A stretch of 64,000 bases of DNA, from NCBI RefSeq assembly GCF_001187435.1, contig NZ_LFXA01000017.1, positions 248,001-312,000 of the forward strand, read 5' to 3'. The translations under genes were made by a program, and so were the position numbers. The notes under the pieces were generated by a model. The model saw only the letters and a program-made list of their open reading frames with translations, had not been told where the DNA came from and ran no database searches. The DNA comes from Streptomyces caatingaensis. Lineage in GTDB: Bacteria > Actinomycetota > Actinomycetes > Streptomycetales > Streptomycetaceae. The first letter of the stretch is position 1; each line of letters begins with the position of its first letter. Positions 50,243 to 59,636 of the stretch are shown piece by piece.

Positions 50243-50453
50243 GGGCCCCCGTTCTGAGCCTCGCGCCCCGAAGCGAGACCCGAAGAGCCCGCGTCCGACG
50301 AAGGACGGCGCGCTCTCCACCCCTCCGCGACACCGGAACCCCCGAGCCGCGCCGCGACCGGCGCCCGCCGGGGCTCCCCCTGCCGCGTTTCCGCAATGAA
50401 TTCCCGTGCGCCGGCACCCCACTGCCGCGCACTCGACAGTGACGGAATCCCCT

Positions 50454-51509
50454 GTGATCACCACAAAGGGCCTGACAAAGGTCTACCGCTCACGCGGCCG
50501 CGAGGTCACCGCCCTCGACGGCGTCGATCTGCACGTACGCGAAGGCGAGGTGTACGGCGTCGTCGGACAGAGCGGCGCCGGCAAATCGACCCTCATCCGC
50601 TGCGTGAACCTCCTGGAGCGCCCCACCTCCGGCACGGTCACCATCGCCGGCCAGGACCTCACGGCGCTCGCCGGACGCGGACCGCGCGCCGGCGCCGAAC
50701 TCCGCCGGGCACGCAGCCGCATCGGCATGATCTTCCAGCACTTCAACCTGCTGTCCTCGCGGACCGTCCAGGACAACGTCGAACTGCCGCTGGAGATCCT
50801 CGGCGTCTCCGGCAAGGAACGTTCCCGCAAGGCGCGGGAGCTCCTCGACCTCGTCGGCCTCGCCGACAAGGCCACCGCCTACCCGGGCCAGCTCTCCGGC
50901 GGCCAGAAGCAGCGCGTCGGCATCGCCCGCGCCCTGGCCGGCGACCCCAAGGTGCTGCTCTCCGACGAGTCGACCTCCGCGCTCGACCCGGAGACCACCC
51001 GCTCGATCCTCCAGCTGCTGCGCGACCTCAACCGGCAGCTCGGCCTGACCGTCCTCCTCATCACGCACCAGATGGAGGTCGTCAAGACCATCTGCGACTC
51101 CGCGGCCCTGATGAAGGGCGGCCGCGTCGTCGAGTCCGGCACCGTCGCCGAGCTCCTCGCCCAGCCCGGCTCCGAGCTGGCCGCCGAACTCTTCCCCGTC
51201 GGCGGCGAGCCCTCCGGCCCCGACCGCACCGTCGTGGACGTCACCTTCCACGGCGACGCGGCCACCCAGCCGGTCATCTCGCAGCTGTCGCGCACGTACA
51301 ACATCGACATCTCGATCCTGGGCGCCGCCATGGACACCGTCGCCGGCCGCCAGGTCGGCCGGATGCGCATCGAGCTGCCCGGCCGCTTCGAGGAGAACGT
51401 CGTCCCCATCGGCTTCCTGCGCGAGCAGGGCCTCCAGGTCGAGGTGGCGCCCGTGCACACCGGCGAGGCGGCCACCGCCGACGCCCTCCTGAAGGAAGGT
51501 GCCCAGTGA
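50454..51509 (+). CDS. metN: Methionine ABC transporter ATPase
   Basis: The 351-residue protein has Walker A GQSGAGKST, a Q-loop in MIFQHFNLL, the signature LSGGQKQRVGIARAL and Walker B VLLSDESTSALD (usually DEATSALD). A C-terminal NIL domain (about 265-345) is the methionine-sensing module of MetN. GTG at 50454 (MITTKGLTKVYR) fits the family N-terminus. GTG at 50439 and an ATG-like start at 50406 are alternatives. It is the first gene of metNIQ. Confidence 0.94.
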   Translation: MITTKGLTKVYRSRGREVTALDGVDLHVREGEVYGVVGQSGAGKSTLIRCVNLLERPTSGTVTIAGQDLTALAGRGPRAGAELRRARSRIGMIFQHFNLLSSRTVQDNVELPLEILGVSGKERSRKARELLDLVGLADKATAYPGQLSGGQKQRVGIARALAGDPKVLLSDESTSALDPETTRSILQLLRDLNRQLGLTVLLITHQMEVVKTICDSAALMKGGRVVESGTVAELLAQPGSELAAELFPVGGEPSGPDRTVVDVTFHGDAATQPVISQLSRTYNIDISILGAAMDTVAGRQVGRMRIELPGRFEENVVPIGFLREQGLQVEVAPVHTGEAATADALLKEGAQ

Positions 51510-52273
51510 GCTGGAACGAGATGCAGCCCCTGCTGCGCGACGGCTGTCTCGACACCCTCTTCATGGTGTGGTGGTCGGCCGTGTGGACCGTCGTCGGCGG
51601 CCTGCCGCTCGGCGTCCTGCTCTACCTCACCGACCGCGGCGGCCTGCTGCGCAACATCGTCGTCAACAAGGTCGTCGGCACCGTCGTCAACATCGCCCGG
51701 TCCGTACCCTTCATCATCCTGATCGTCTGGCTGATCCCCTTCAGCCGCCTGGTCATCGGCACCTCCATCGGCCCCAGCGCCGCCGTGGTCGCCCTGACCG
51801 TCGGCGCGATCCCGTTCTTCGCCCGCCTGGTGGAGACCTCCCTGCGCGAGGTCGACCACGGGCTGATCGAGGCCGTGCAGGCGATGGGCGGCGGCACCTG
51901 GACCGTGATCTTCAAGGTGCTGCTCCCGCAGGCCCTGGCCTCCCTGGTCGCCGGCCTCACCACCACCGTCATCGCCCTCATCGGCTACTCCGCGATGGCC
52001 GGCGCCGTCGGCGGCGGCGGACTCGGCCAGGTCGCCATCAACTACGGCTACCAGCGCCAGGAGCACGGGCTGATGAACATCACCATCGTGCTGCTCGTCG
52101 TCATCGTCTCCGTCGTCCAGATCGCCGGCGACCTGACCGTACGCCGCCTCGCCCGCCGCACCGGCCGCCAGGCCGCGCCCGTCGGACTGCGGCGCCTGCG
52201 CCCCGCGAAGCCGGCCGCCGTGCCCGCGCAGCGGAGCGCCGACGAGCCGAAGGCGGCCGTCGAAACCCCCTGA
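51506..52273 (+). CDS. metI: Methionine ABC transporter permease
   Basis: The 255-residue protein has five or six membrane helices and the ABC permease loop EAVQAMGGGTWTVIFKVLLP. It also has ARSVPFIILIVWLIPFSRLV and GYSAMAGAVGGGGLGQVAIN, typical of MetI. The tail after 225 is hydrophilic and Ala/Pro-rich. The GTG start overlaps metN by GTGA. Confidence 0.95.
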   Translation: MSWNEMQPLLRDGCLDTLFMVWWSAVWTVVGGLPLGVLLYLTDRGGLLRNIVVNKVVGTVVNIARSVPFIILIVWLIPFSRLVIGTSIGPSAAVVALTVGAIPFFARLVETSLREVDHGLIEAVQAMGGGTWTVIFKVLLPQALASLVAGLTTTVIALIGYSAMAGAVGGGGLGQVAINYGYQRQEHGLMNITIVLLVVIVSVVQIAGDLTVRRLARRTGRQAAPVGLRRLRPAKPAAVPAQRSADEPKAAVETP

Positions 52274-52307
52274 ACCCGCCGGGGCCCATGAGGTCCCGAG
52301 GAAACAC

Positions 52308-52346
52308 CACGAGCCCGGACCCTTTGCCGGGTGGCAACACCTCGTG
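52308..52346 (+). promoter_or_regulatory. Hairpin between metI and metQ
   Basis: CACGAG-CCCGG pairs with CCGGG-CTCGTG, with a nine-base bulge on one side. It ends about 20 bases before metQ and could stabilise the upstream or downstream mRNA, allowing more binding protein than permease. Confidence 0.5.
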
Positions 52347-52367
52347 AGAACAAGAAAGGCACTCTTC

Positions 52368-53237
52368 GTGCGTACCACCGTCAAGCTCTCCGCCGCCCTC
52401 GCGGCCGCCGCCGCGCTCACCCTCGGCCTGAGCGCCTGCAGCGCCCCCTCCGACTCCTCCGCGTCCTCCACCACGAAGGGCAAGGACGCCGACCCCTCCG
52501 CCAAGCTCGTCATCGCGGCCAGCCCCACCCCGCACGCCCAGATCCTCAACTTCGTCCGCGACCAGCTCGCGGCGAAGAACGGCCTGAAGCTGGAGGTGAA
52601 GGTGCTCGACGACTACAACGTGCCCAACACCGCCACCCAGAGCGGCGAGGTCGACGGCAACTTCTTCCAGCACAAGCCGTACCTCGACGAGTTCAACAAG
52701 AAGAACAAGACCGACATCGTCCCGGTCGTCAACGTCGAGATCGAGCCGCTCGGCCTGTACTCGAAGAAGGTCACGAAGATCTCTGACCTCGGCGAGGGCT
52801 CCACGATCGCTGTGCCCAACGACGTCACCAACGAGGGCCGTGCCCTCAAGCTGCTCGCCGACAACAAGATCATCGAGCTCAAGGACGGCGTCGGCTCGTC
52901 CGCCACGCTGAAGGACGTCAAGGACGCCAAGGGCGTGAAGTTCACGGAGCTGGAGCCGGCCCAGATCCCCCCGCGCCTCGGTGACGTGGATGCCGCGATC
53001 ATCAACGGCAACTACGCCATCGGCGCCAAGCTCAACCCCGCCAAGGACTCCCTCGCCCTGGAGAAGGCCGAGGGCAACCCCTACGCCAACTTCCTCGCCG
53101 TGAAGAAGGGCAACGAGCAGGACCCGCGCATCGTCAAGCTCGCCAAGCTCCTCAACTCCGACGAGGTCAAGAAGTTCATCGAGGAGAAGTTCAGCAACGG
53201 CGCCGTCATCCCGGCGTTCGGTGCCGTCAAGAGCTGA
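52368..53237 (+). CDS. metQ: Methionine-binding lipoprotein (NlpA family)
   Basis: The 289-residue lipoprotein has signal LSAALAAAAALTLGLSAC with a lipobox cysteine. The MetQ fold shows IAASPTPHAQILNFVRDQLA, YNVPNTATQSGEVDGNFFQH, KPYLDEFN and IINGNYAIGAKLNP. It captures methionine for MetNI. GTG at 52368 has AAAGG eight bases upstream. A GTG at 52344 is the longer choice. The codons here include more AAG and AAC than in neighbouring genes, as expected for an abundant protein. Confidence 0.94.
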   Translation: MRTTVKLSAALAAAAALTLGLSACSAPSDSSASSTTKGKDADPSAKLVIAASPTPHAQILNFVRDQLAAKNGLKLEVKVLDDYNVPNTATQSGEVDGNFFQHKPYLDEFNKKNKTDIVPVVNVEIEPLGLYSKKVTKISDLGEGSTIAVPNDVTNEGRALKLLADNKIIELKDGVGSSATLKDVKDAKGVKFTELEPAQIPPRLGDVDAAIINGNYAIGAKLNPAKDSLALEKAEGNPYANFLAVKKGNEQDPRIVKLAKLLNSDEVKKFIEEKFSNGAVIPAFGAVKS

Positions 53238-53270
53238 CACCTTGTAACCTCAGCCGTCTCGGCGGCCGCA

Positions 53271-53302
53271 GGCCCCGCACTCGCCACGCGCGGTGCGGGG
53301 CC
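53271..53302 (+). terminator. Terminator after metQ
   Basis: GGCCCCGCAC, 12 bases, then GTGCGGGGCC form a perfect 10-bp stem. Confidence 0.85.
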
Positions 53303-53391
53303 GCCGCGCTCAGACATCCATCAGTTCATACGGCATGCTGGGTGCCCGAGACGGATCCGAGCCCACCCCGCCCCCGGCGTTGGAGCAGCGC

Positions 53392-54033
53392 ATGACTTCC
53401 ACCTTTCCGGACATTTCCATCAGTACGGACCGGCTGGTGCTGCGCCCGTTCGACGCGACGGACGTCCCCGCGCTCACGGAGATGATGAACGACGAACTCA
53501 TCACCGCCTGGACGTCCGCCCCCCACCCCTTCACCACCGCCGACGCCCGCGACTGGGCCCTGCGCGCCGCCCCCGCGGAGCGCCTCTCGGGACGCGGAAT
53601 CGTCTTTGCGGTCACCGAGTTCCTCACCCACCGCCTCGTCGGCACCGTCCGCCTCCACAACACCGACTGGCGCACCCTCTCCACCGAGGTCGCCTACCTC
53701 ACCGCCCCCTGGGCCCGCGGCGAGGGCTACGCCTGCGAATCCGTCCTGGCCGTCGCCCGCTGGCTGTTCCGCGACCAGAAGTTCGAACGCCTCGAACTGC
53801 GCACCGCCGCCGACAACACCGCCTCCCAGCAGGTCGCCCAGAAGATCGGCTGCATCAGCGAGGGGGTCCTGCGCAACGCCTGGATAGCCCGCAGCCGTAC
53901 GGAGGACGGCGGCTGGACGGACATCCGCAGCGACCTCATCGTCTGGAGCCTCCTCCCCGAGGACCTCGACGAGGTGCGCGCCCCGCGGACCGACGGCAGC
54001 GGCTACGCCGCCGCGTTCCCCGGCTGGCGCTGA
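53392..54033 (+). CDS. RimJ/RimL-type GNAT acetyltransferase
   Basis: The 213-residue protein starts TDRLVLRPFDATDVPALTEM and shows VGTVRLHNTDW, EVAYLTAPWARGEGYACESV and ASQQVAQKIGCISEGVLR, the RimJ/RimL plan. The ATG at 53392 follows GGAG, and the longer frame from 53293 would include the metQ terminator. The target amine is unknown. Confidence 0.88.
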   Translation: MTSTFPDISISTDRLVLRPFDATDVPALTEMMNDELITAWTSAPHPFTTADARDWALRAAPAERLSGRGIVFAVTEFLTHRLVGTVRLHNTDWRTLSTEVAYLTAPWARGEGYACESVLAVARWLFRDQKFERLELRTAADNTASQQVAQKIGCISEGVLRNAWIARSRTEDGGWTDIRSDLIVWSLLPEDLDEVRAPRTDGSGYAAAFPGWR

Positions 54034-54197
54034 CCACCCTCCGCGCGCCCGTGCGCCCCGCGGCCGGACGGTGGTCCGGACCTGCCGGGGTACGCTCACC
54101 ATGCCCGCCGACCGGAGGGCACCACGGAGCCGGGGCACGCCCGCCCCGGGGCAGCCGGCAGACAAGCCCCTGAGAGACACCCAGGAGACAGACGACG

Positions 54198-55430
54198 ATG
54201 GCCGACCGGGTCACGGTGATCGGATGGGACGGCTCACCGCTGACGGACGCGGCCCGCTCCGCCGTGGGCGCCGCCACCCTCGTCGCCGGAGCCGCGCACC
54301 ACCTGGCACTGCCCGAGATCCCGCCCGCCGCCGAACGCATCCGGCTCGGCAGCGTCGACCTCGCCGCCCGCCGCATCGCGCGGCACCGCGGCACCGCCGT
54401 CGTCCTCGCCGACGGCGACCCCGGCTTCTTCGGCGTCGTCCGCACCCTGCGCGCCCCCGAACACGGCCTGGAGGTAGAGGTGGTGCCCGCCGTCTCCTCC
54501 GTCGCCACCGCCTTCGCCCGCGCCGGCATGCCCTGGGACGACGCCCAGGTCGTCGTCGCCCACAGCCGCGACCTGCGCCGCGCCGTCAACGTCTGCCGCG
54601 CCCACCCCAAGGTCTGCGTCCTCACCTCGCCCGGCGCCGGCCCCGCCGAACTGGCCCTGCTGCTCGGCCCCGTGCACCGCACCTTCGTCATCTGCGAGCA
54701 GCTCGGCACCGCCCGCGAACGCGTCACCGTGCTGACCTCCGACAAGGTCGCCGACCACACCTGGAACGACCCCAACGTCGTCATCGTCATCGGCGGCACC
54801 AGCCTGGACGACACGGCCGCCGTGCCCGGCCAGCGCACCGGCGGCTGGATCGCCGGCCGCGACCCCGGCCGCCTCCCCGGCCCGCGCGGCTGGGCCCTGC
54901 CCGCCGCCGCCTACGGCAGCGCCCCCGGCGAGGGCGAGGGCACCGAGCTGCGCGCCGCCCAACTCGCCCGCCTCGGGCCCCGCGTCGGCGACCTCGTCTG
55001 GGACATCGGTTCCGGCAGCGGAGCCGCCGCGGTCGAGGCCGCCCGCTTCGGCGCGGCCGTCATCGCCGTCGACCGCGACGCGGACGCCTGTGCGCGCGCC
55101 ACCGCCGTCGCCCGCCACTACGGCGTCCAGCTCCAGGTCGTCCACGGCACCGCCCCCATCGTCCTGGAGGACCTCCCGCAGCCCGACGTCGTCCGCGTCG
55201 GCGGCGGCGGTGCCCCCGTCGTCGCCGCCTGCGCCGACCGCCGGCCCGAGGCGATCGTCGCGCACGCCGCCACCCGGGACGAGGCCGAGGCCGTCGGCCG
55301 CGTCCTCGCCGAGCGCGGATACGCCGTCGAATGCGCCCTGATCCAGGCCGTCGAACTCGACACCGCGGCCTGGGCGGAGCGCGAACGGTCCGTCGCCTTC
55401 CTGCTGAGCGGCCGCCGGCCGCAGCCCTGA
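54198..55430 (+). CDS. cobL: Precorrin-6Y C5,15-methyltransferase (decarboxylating), CbiE-CbiT fusion
   Basis: The 410-residue protein joins two SAM enzymes of corrin synthesis. The N-terminal CbiE tetrapyrrole methylase (about 1-205) has VTVIGWDGSPL, VVLADGDPGFFG, EVVPAVSSVATAFARAG and VIVIGGTSL. The C-terminal CbiT (about 225-405) has the Rossmann SAM motif VWDIGSGSGAAAVEAAR and VVHGTAP. It methylates C5 and C15 and removes the ring C acetate carboxyl. The ATG follows AGGAG. It is near other cobalamin genes and probably independently transcribed. Confidence 0.93.
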   Translation: MADRVTVIGWDGSPLTDAARSAVGAATLVAGAAHHLALPEIPPAAERIRLGSVDLAARRIARHRGTAVVLADGDPGFFGVVRTLRAPEHGLEVEVVPAVSSVATAFARAGMPWDDAQVVVAHSRDLRRAVNVCRAHPKVCVLTSPGAGPAELALLLGPVHRTFVICEQLGTARERVTVLTSDKVADHTWNDPNVVIVIGGTSLDDTAAVPGQRTGGWIAGRDPGRLPGPRGWALPAAAYGSAPGEGEGTELRAAQLARLGPRVGDLVWDIGSGSGAAAVEAARFGAAVIAVDRDADACARATAVARHYGVQLQVVHGTAPIVLEDLPQPDVVRVGGGGAPVVAACADRRPEAIVAHAATRDEAEAVGRVLAERGYAVECALIQAVELDTAAWAERERSVAFLLSGRRPQP

Positions 55431-55660
55431 CCCGCGCCTCCGACCCGCACCCGTGATCCCGGCCGGCCGGGCGGACGGTAGGCTGGCGGATCGTTGTGCG
55501 GCGGCCCGGTGTCGGACACCACAGGCACCAATGTCCCGGACGCGCCACCTTTTTGGCGGCGCGCACGGCAGGGTGGCACCGGGACGGTACGCCAACGTGC
55601 CGCGAGACATGGACGCTCGTTCTTTTCTATGGGCGTGAGCGGTTGGAAGGAGCACTACCG

Positions 55661-55681
55661 ATGGGCGAGGGGTACGCATGA
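55661..55681 (+). other. Six-codon mini-ORF overlapping the bluB-cobT start
   Basis: After a strong GGAAGGAG site, ATG opens MGEGYA and stops in a TGA that overlaps the next gene start as ATGA. It may couple translation to the large gene. GAGGGG inside it could also serve directly as the ribosome site. Confidence 0.4.
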
Positions 55682-58600
55682 CCGACACCGGCCGGTTCCC
55701 GGGTGAGGGACAGCCGGAGAACGCAGGCGCACAACCCGGGCACCCGCTCACCGCGGACGCCGCGGCTCCTGCCGACACCGGAGTTCCGACGGTCCCGACC
55801 GTCCCGCCGCCGCCGGCGGCACCGATGACGGGGCCCTCCACCTACGCCTTCCTCGCCGACGGGGACGGCACCGACGAGGACGACCTGCTGCTGATGCCGG
55901 GCGCCCAGGGCGCCTGGATGGAGCAGCCCGCCGCGCAGAGCGGCACCCACGAGACGGGCGGCCGGGACACCGGCGCGGCCGTCTTCGAGGAGGTCCGCAC
56001 CCCGCCGCCGGCCGCGCCCGTCGCGCCCCGCCGGCCCCTCCACATGGGTCCGCCCGACCCGTCCTCCAGCGGCCTCGTGCGCTCGCTCGCCGACCGCGGC
56101 CCGGCCGCGCCGCAGCAGCCCGTGGGCTCCCAGGTCCCGCAGCCGCCGACGGCCGTCCCCGGCCCCGAGTACCTCGACGCGCCGCGCGCCGAGGAGGCGC
56201 CGCGCCCCGAGACGCCGACGGACCGGCCGGGCATATGGGACGCCCAGCCGGAGACCCCCGCCGCGCCCGCGGAGGCGCCGGCCGCCGAGCCCGTCGTGGC
56301 GTTCGTCCCGCCGCAGAGCACCGGCACGCCGCCGGCCGCGACGGCCCCGGCCGACGGCGCGTCAGCCGGTACGGCGGAGGCCCCGGCCGGCGGCCCGTCG
56401 GACACGCCGCCCGCCGCCGAACCGGCGCCCGCCGTGCCGGCCCAGCTCGCCCCCCTGGACGTCGCCGCCCCGGAGGCCCCCGCCGCGCCGCAGCCGGAGA
56501 CGGTGCCGCCGGCGCGTACGCCCGCGCCCGAGGAGACGCCGGCGCCCGCCGCGGTGGAGCCGGTGGCACCGGTTCCGGCGGAGGCGGCTGCCGCTGTGGC
56601 CGAGGCGGCCGTCGCCCCGGCTCCGGAGCAGGCCGCTCCGGCGGCTCCCGTCGCGGCGGGGCCTGCTGAGCCTGCTGAGCCTGCCGCCCCGGATGCTCCC
56701 GGGGCCGGGGTTCCGGCCGCTGAGGCGGTAGTTGAGCCCGCGGCGGAGGCCGGGGGAGAGGCCGGGACCGGGAGTGCGGTACCCGCGGCACCGACGGCGG
56801 CCGCGCAGGCCGCGCCGGTCGCGGCCGTCCCTGCCCCCGCCGACCCCGCCGCTGCTGTGGCCGTTGAGGCCGCCGAGGTTGCCGAGGCAGCCGTCCCGGT
56901 CGTGGCGGAGCCCCCGGCTCCGGTCGTGGCCGAGGCCGCCGTGGCCGAGCCGGTCGCCCCGGCGCCGGTGGCACAGCCCGAGGCTGCGCCCACGGCGGTG
57001 GACGCGCAGCCGTCGGCGGCGCCCGTGGACGCGCCCGTGGCTCAGGACGCGGTGGCCCCTGCTGCCGTGACCCTTGAGGCCGTTGCCCCTGAGGCCGCTG
57101 CCCCCGAGGCGGTCGCTCCCGCGCAGGCCGCCGCCGCCCCGGAGGCCGCCACTCAGACGGAGGCTGTGGTTCCGCCCGCCGAGGCCGCCGCGCCCGCCGT
57201 GGCCCAGTCGGCACCCGCCGCCGCCCCCACCGCACCCGCCCAACCCGCCCCGGCCGCGGCGCCGGCTGACGCGGTGGCAGCCGCGGACGCCGCACCGTCC
57301 GCCCCGGTGGCCGAGGCACCGGCCCCCGCGCCGGAGGCCCAGGCGGCCGCCGGCGTCGAGACCGAGACCGAGGCCACCCCTGCCGTGGAGACCCCCGTCG
57401 CCGCCGACGCGGCGCCCGCCGCCGGGCAGCAGGAGCAGTCCGTCCAGGCGCCGGCGCCGACACCGGCCCCGCAGCCGCAGGACCGGGCTCCCGAGCCGCC
57501 GGCGGTCGCGCCCGGGGCCCCCGTCGTCGAACCGGCGCCCCAGCAGGCCCCGGTGGTCGAGGCGGCGCCCGTGACGGAGGCACAGCCGCAGGCTCCGGCG
57601 CCCGCCGCGCCGGAGCAGCCGACGGCCGCGCAGCCCGCCCCGGAAACCCCCGTGGTTCCTGAGGCGCCCGAGGCCCCCGTGGCCCCGGAGACCGCCGCCG
57701 CGCCCGCCGCGGAGGCGGCCCCGCACCTCACCCTCGTCGAGGACGAGCCCCCGGCCGCCGAGCCGGAGGCCCCGGCCGAGCCCGTCGCCCCCCTGGGCCC
57801 GCCCGCCGACGGTTACGCGGCCGCCGAGCGGGAGGCCGTGCACCGGGTCATGCGCGAACGCCGCGACATCCGCAACGGCTTCCGCCCGGACCCCATCCCG
57901 CACGACGTCCTGCTGCGCGTCCTGGAGGCCGCGCACACGGCGCCGAGCGTCGGGCACTCCCAGCCCTGGGACTTCGTCGTCATCCGCTCCGCCGAGACGC
58001 GGCGGACGATGCACGAACTGGCCGAGCGTCAGCGCATCGCGTACGCGGACTCGCTGCCGAAGGGCCGGGCCAAGCAGTTCAAGGAAATGAAGATCGAGGC
58101 CATCCTCGACACGCCCGTCAACATCGTCGTCACCGCCGACCCCACGCGCGGCGGCCGGCACACGCTCGGCCGGCACACCCAGCCGCAGATGGCGCCGTAC
58201 TCGTCGGCCCTCGCCGTCGAGAACCTGTGGCTCGCCGCCCGCGCCGAGGGCCTCGGCGTCGGCTGGGTCAGCTTCTTCGACGAGCGCGAGATGGTGCGTG
58301 AACTCGGCCTGCCCGAGCACCTGGACGTCGTCGCCTACCTGTGCATCGGGTACGTGGACGAGTTCCCGGACGAGCCGGAGCTGATGCAGGCCGGCTGGTC
58401 CAAGCGCCGTCCGCTGTCGTGGGTGGTCCACGAGGAGACGTACGGGCGTCGCGCGCTGCCGGGCGAGGACCCGCACGACCTCCTCGCCGAGACGCTGCGC
58501 GGCATCCGCCCGCTGGACGCCAAGGCGCTCGGCGAGGCGTGGGAGCGGCAGAAGCGGATGACCAAGCCGTCGGGCGCGCTGGGCATGCTGGAGATCATCT

Positions 58601-59532
58601 CCGCCCAGCTGTGCGGCCTGTCGCGCAAGTGCCCGCCGCCGATCCCCGAGCCGGCCGCCGTCGCGATCTTCGCGGGTGACCACGGGGTGCACGCCCAGGG
58701 CGTCACCGCGTGGCCCCAGGAGGTCACGTCGCAGATGGTCGCCAACTTCCTGGGCGGCGGGGCGGTGTGCAACGCGTTCGCCAACCAGGTCGGCGCGGAG
58801 GTCTGCGTCGTGGACGTGGGCGTGGCCGGCGACCTGCCGACGCGTCCCGGTCTGCTGCCGCGCAAGGTCCGCCCGGGCACGGGCGACTTCACGACCGGCC
58901 CCGCGATGACCCGCGAGGAGGCGCTGCGCGCCGTCGAGGTGGGCATCGAGACGGTCCGCGACCTCGTGACCGCCGGCAACAGGGCGCTGCTGACGGGTGA
59001 GATGGGCATCGCCAACACCACGGTGTCGGCCGCTCTCGTCTCCGTCTACACGGGCGCGGACCCGGCCGAGGTCACCGGGCGGGGCACGGGCATCAACGAC
59101 GAGATGCACGCGCGGAAGGTCGACGTGGTGCGGCGGGCGCTGGAGCTGCACCGCCCGGACCCCGAGGACCCGATCGGCGTCCTCGCCGCCGTCGGCGGGC
59201 TCGAACACGCCGCGCTCGTCGGGCTGATCCTGGGCGGCGCGTCGTTGCGCACGCCGGTGATCCTGGACGGCGTGAGCGCCGGGGCCGCGGCTCTGGTGGC
59301 CCGCGCCATCGCCCCGGAGGCCCTGGCGGCGTGCATCGCCGGCCACCGCAGTGCCGAGCCCGGCCATGTCGCCGCCCTGACCAAGCTGGGCCTCCGCCCG
59401 CTCGTGGACCTCGACCTGCGCCTCGGCGAGGGCACCGGCGCGCTGCTCGCCCTGCCGGTCGTCCAGAGCGCGGCCCGGGCCATGCACGAGGTCGCCACGT
59501 TCGACACCGCGGGCGTCGCAGAGAAGGGCTAG
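55678..59532 (+). CDS. cobT: BluB-CobT fusion with long low-complexity N-terminus
   Basis: The 1284-residue protein has three parts. Residues 1 to about 710 are Ala/Pro/Val/Glu-rich and probably disordered. Residues about 715-925 are a BluB-type nitroreductase (RERRDIRNGFRPDPIPHDVL, APSVGHSQPWDFVVIR, GLGVGWVSFFDEREMV), which cuts FMN to make 5,6-dimethylbenzimidazole. Residues about 940-1280 are CobT (PSGALGMLEIISAQLCGLSR, AGDHGVHAQGVTAWPQEVT, TGEMGIANTT), with catalytic Glu in RLGEGTGALLALP. CobT transfers phosphoribosyl from nicotinate mononucleotide to the base, so the fusion makes and activates the lower ligand of B12. Such fusions are known in Streptomyces. The tail is exceptionally long, and its role is unknown. 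Confidence 0.93.
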   Translation: MTDTGRFPGEGQPENAGAQPGHPLTADAAAPADTGVPTVPTVPPPPAAPMTGPSTYAFLADGDGTDEDDLLLMPGAQGAWMEQPAAQSGTHETGGRDTGAAVFEEVRTPPPAAPVAPRRPLHMGPPDPSSSGLVRSLADRGPAAPQQPVGSQVPQPPTAVPGPEYLDAPRAEEAPRPETPTDRPGIWDAQPETPAAPAEAPAAEPVVAFVPPQSTGTPPAATAPADGASAGTAEAPAGGPSDTPPAAEPAPAVPAQLAPLDVAAPEAPAAPQPETVPPARTPAPEETPAPAAVEPVAPVPAEAAAAVAEAAVAPAPEQAAPAAPVAAGPAEPAEPAAPDAPGAGVPAAEAVVEPAAEAGGEAGTGSAVPAAPTAAAQAAPVAAVPAPADPAAAVAVEAAEVAEAAVPVVAEPPAPVVAEAAVAEPVAPAPVAQPEAAPTAVDAQPSAAPVDAPVAQDAVAPAAVTLEAVAPEAAAPEAVAPAQAAAAPEAATQTEAVVPPAEAAAPAVAQSAPAAAPTAPAQPAPAAAPADAVAAADAAPSAPVAEAPAPAPEAQAAAGVETETEATPAVETPVAADAAPAAGQQEQSVQAPAPTPAPQPQDRAPEPPAVAPGAPVVEPAPQQAPVVEAAPVTEAQPQAPAPAAPEQPTAAQPAPETPVVPEAPEAPVAPETAAAPAAEAAPHLTLVEDEPPAAEPEAPAEPVAPLGPPADGYAAAEREAVHRVMRERRDIRNGFRPDPIPHDVLLRVLEAAHTAPSVGHSQPWDFVVIRSAETRRTMHELAERQRIAYADSLPKGRAKQFKEMKIEAILDTPVNIVVTADPTRGGRHTLGRHTQPQMAPYSSALAVENLWLAARAEGLGVGWVSFFDEREMVRELGLPEHLDVVAYLCIGYVDEFPDEPELMQAGWSKRRPLSWVVHEETYGRRALPGEDPHDLLAETLRGIRPLDAKALGEAWERQKRMTKPSGALGMLEIISAQLCGLSRKCPPPIPEPAAVAIFAGDHGVHAQGVTAWPQEVTSQMVANFLGGGAVCNAFANQVGAEVCVVDVGVAGDLPTRPGLLPRKVRPGTGDFTTGPAMTREEALRAVEVGIETVRDLVTAGNRALLTGEMGIANTTVSAALVSVYTGADPAEVTGRGTGINDEMHARKVDVVRRALELHRPDPEDPIGVLAAVGGLEHAALVGLILGGASLRTPVILDGVSAGAAALVARAIAPEALAACIAGHRSAEPGHVAALTKLGLRPLVDLDLRLGEGTGALLALPVVQSAARAMHEVATFDTAGVAEKG

Positions 59533-59545
59533 CGTTCCCCCGGCC

Positions 59546-59583
59546 CCGGGCGCCGGCTGGGGATCGCCCCCCCCGGCGCCCGG
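59546..59583 (+). terminator. Terminator after bluB-cobT
   Basis: CCGGGCGCCGG, 16 bases, then CCGGCGCCCGG form a perfect 11-bp stem 13 bases past the stop. Confidence 0.8.
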
Positions 59584-59621
59584 CCGCCTCCGTGCGCCCC
59601 CGACTTCTCGCCCCCGCCCCG

Positions 59622-59636
59622 CCCTTTCACCGTTTC
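59622..59636 (-). repeat. Dispersed intergenic repeat core, copy 3
   Basis: The plus strand CCCTTTCACCGTTTC is followed by CCCGGGGCAAGCCCCGG, the same organisation as copy 1 at 15459. Confidence 0.8.

Noticed and set aside
50243..50453. SAM riboswitch (SAM-I or SAM-IV) before metN
   Set aside because: The expected GGCAACC-type core and flanking stems are absent. The Cys/Met leader peptide is the better explanation.
55431..55677. Cobalamin riboswitch upstream of bluB-cobT
   Set aside because: No B12-box or long-range pairing could be found. The small stem around CGCGCC/GGCGCG is not specific.
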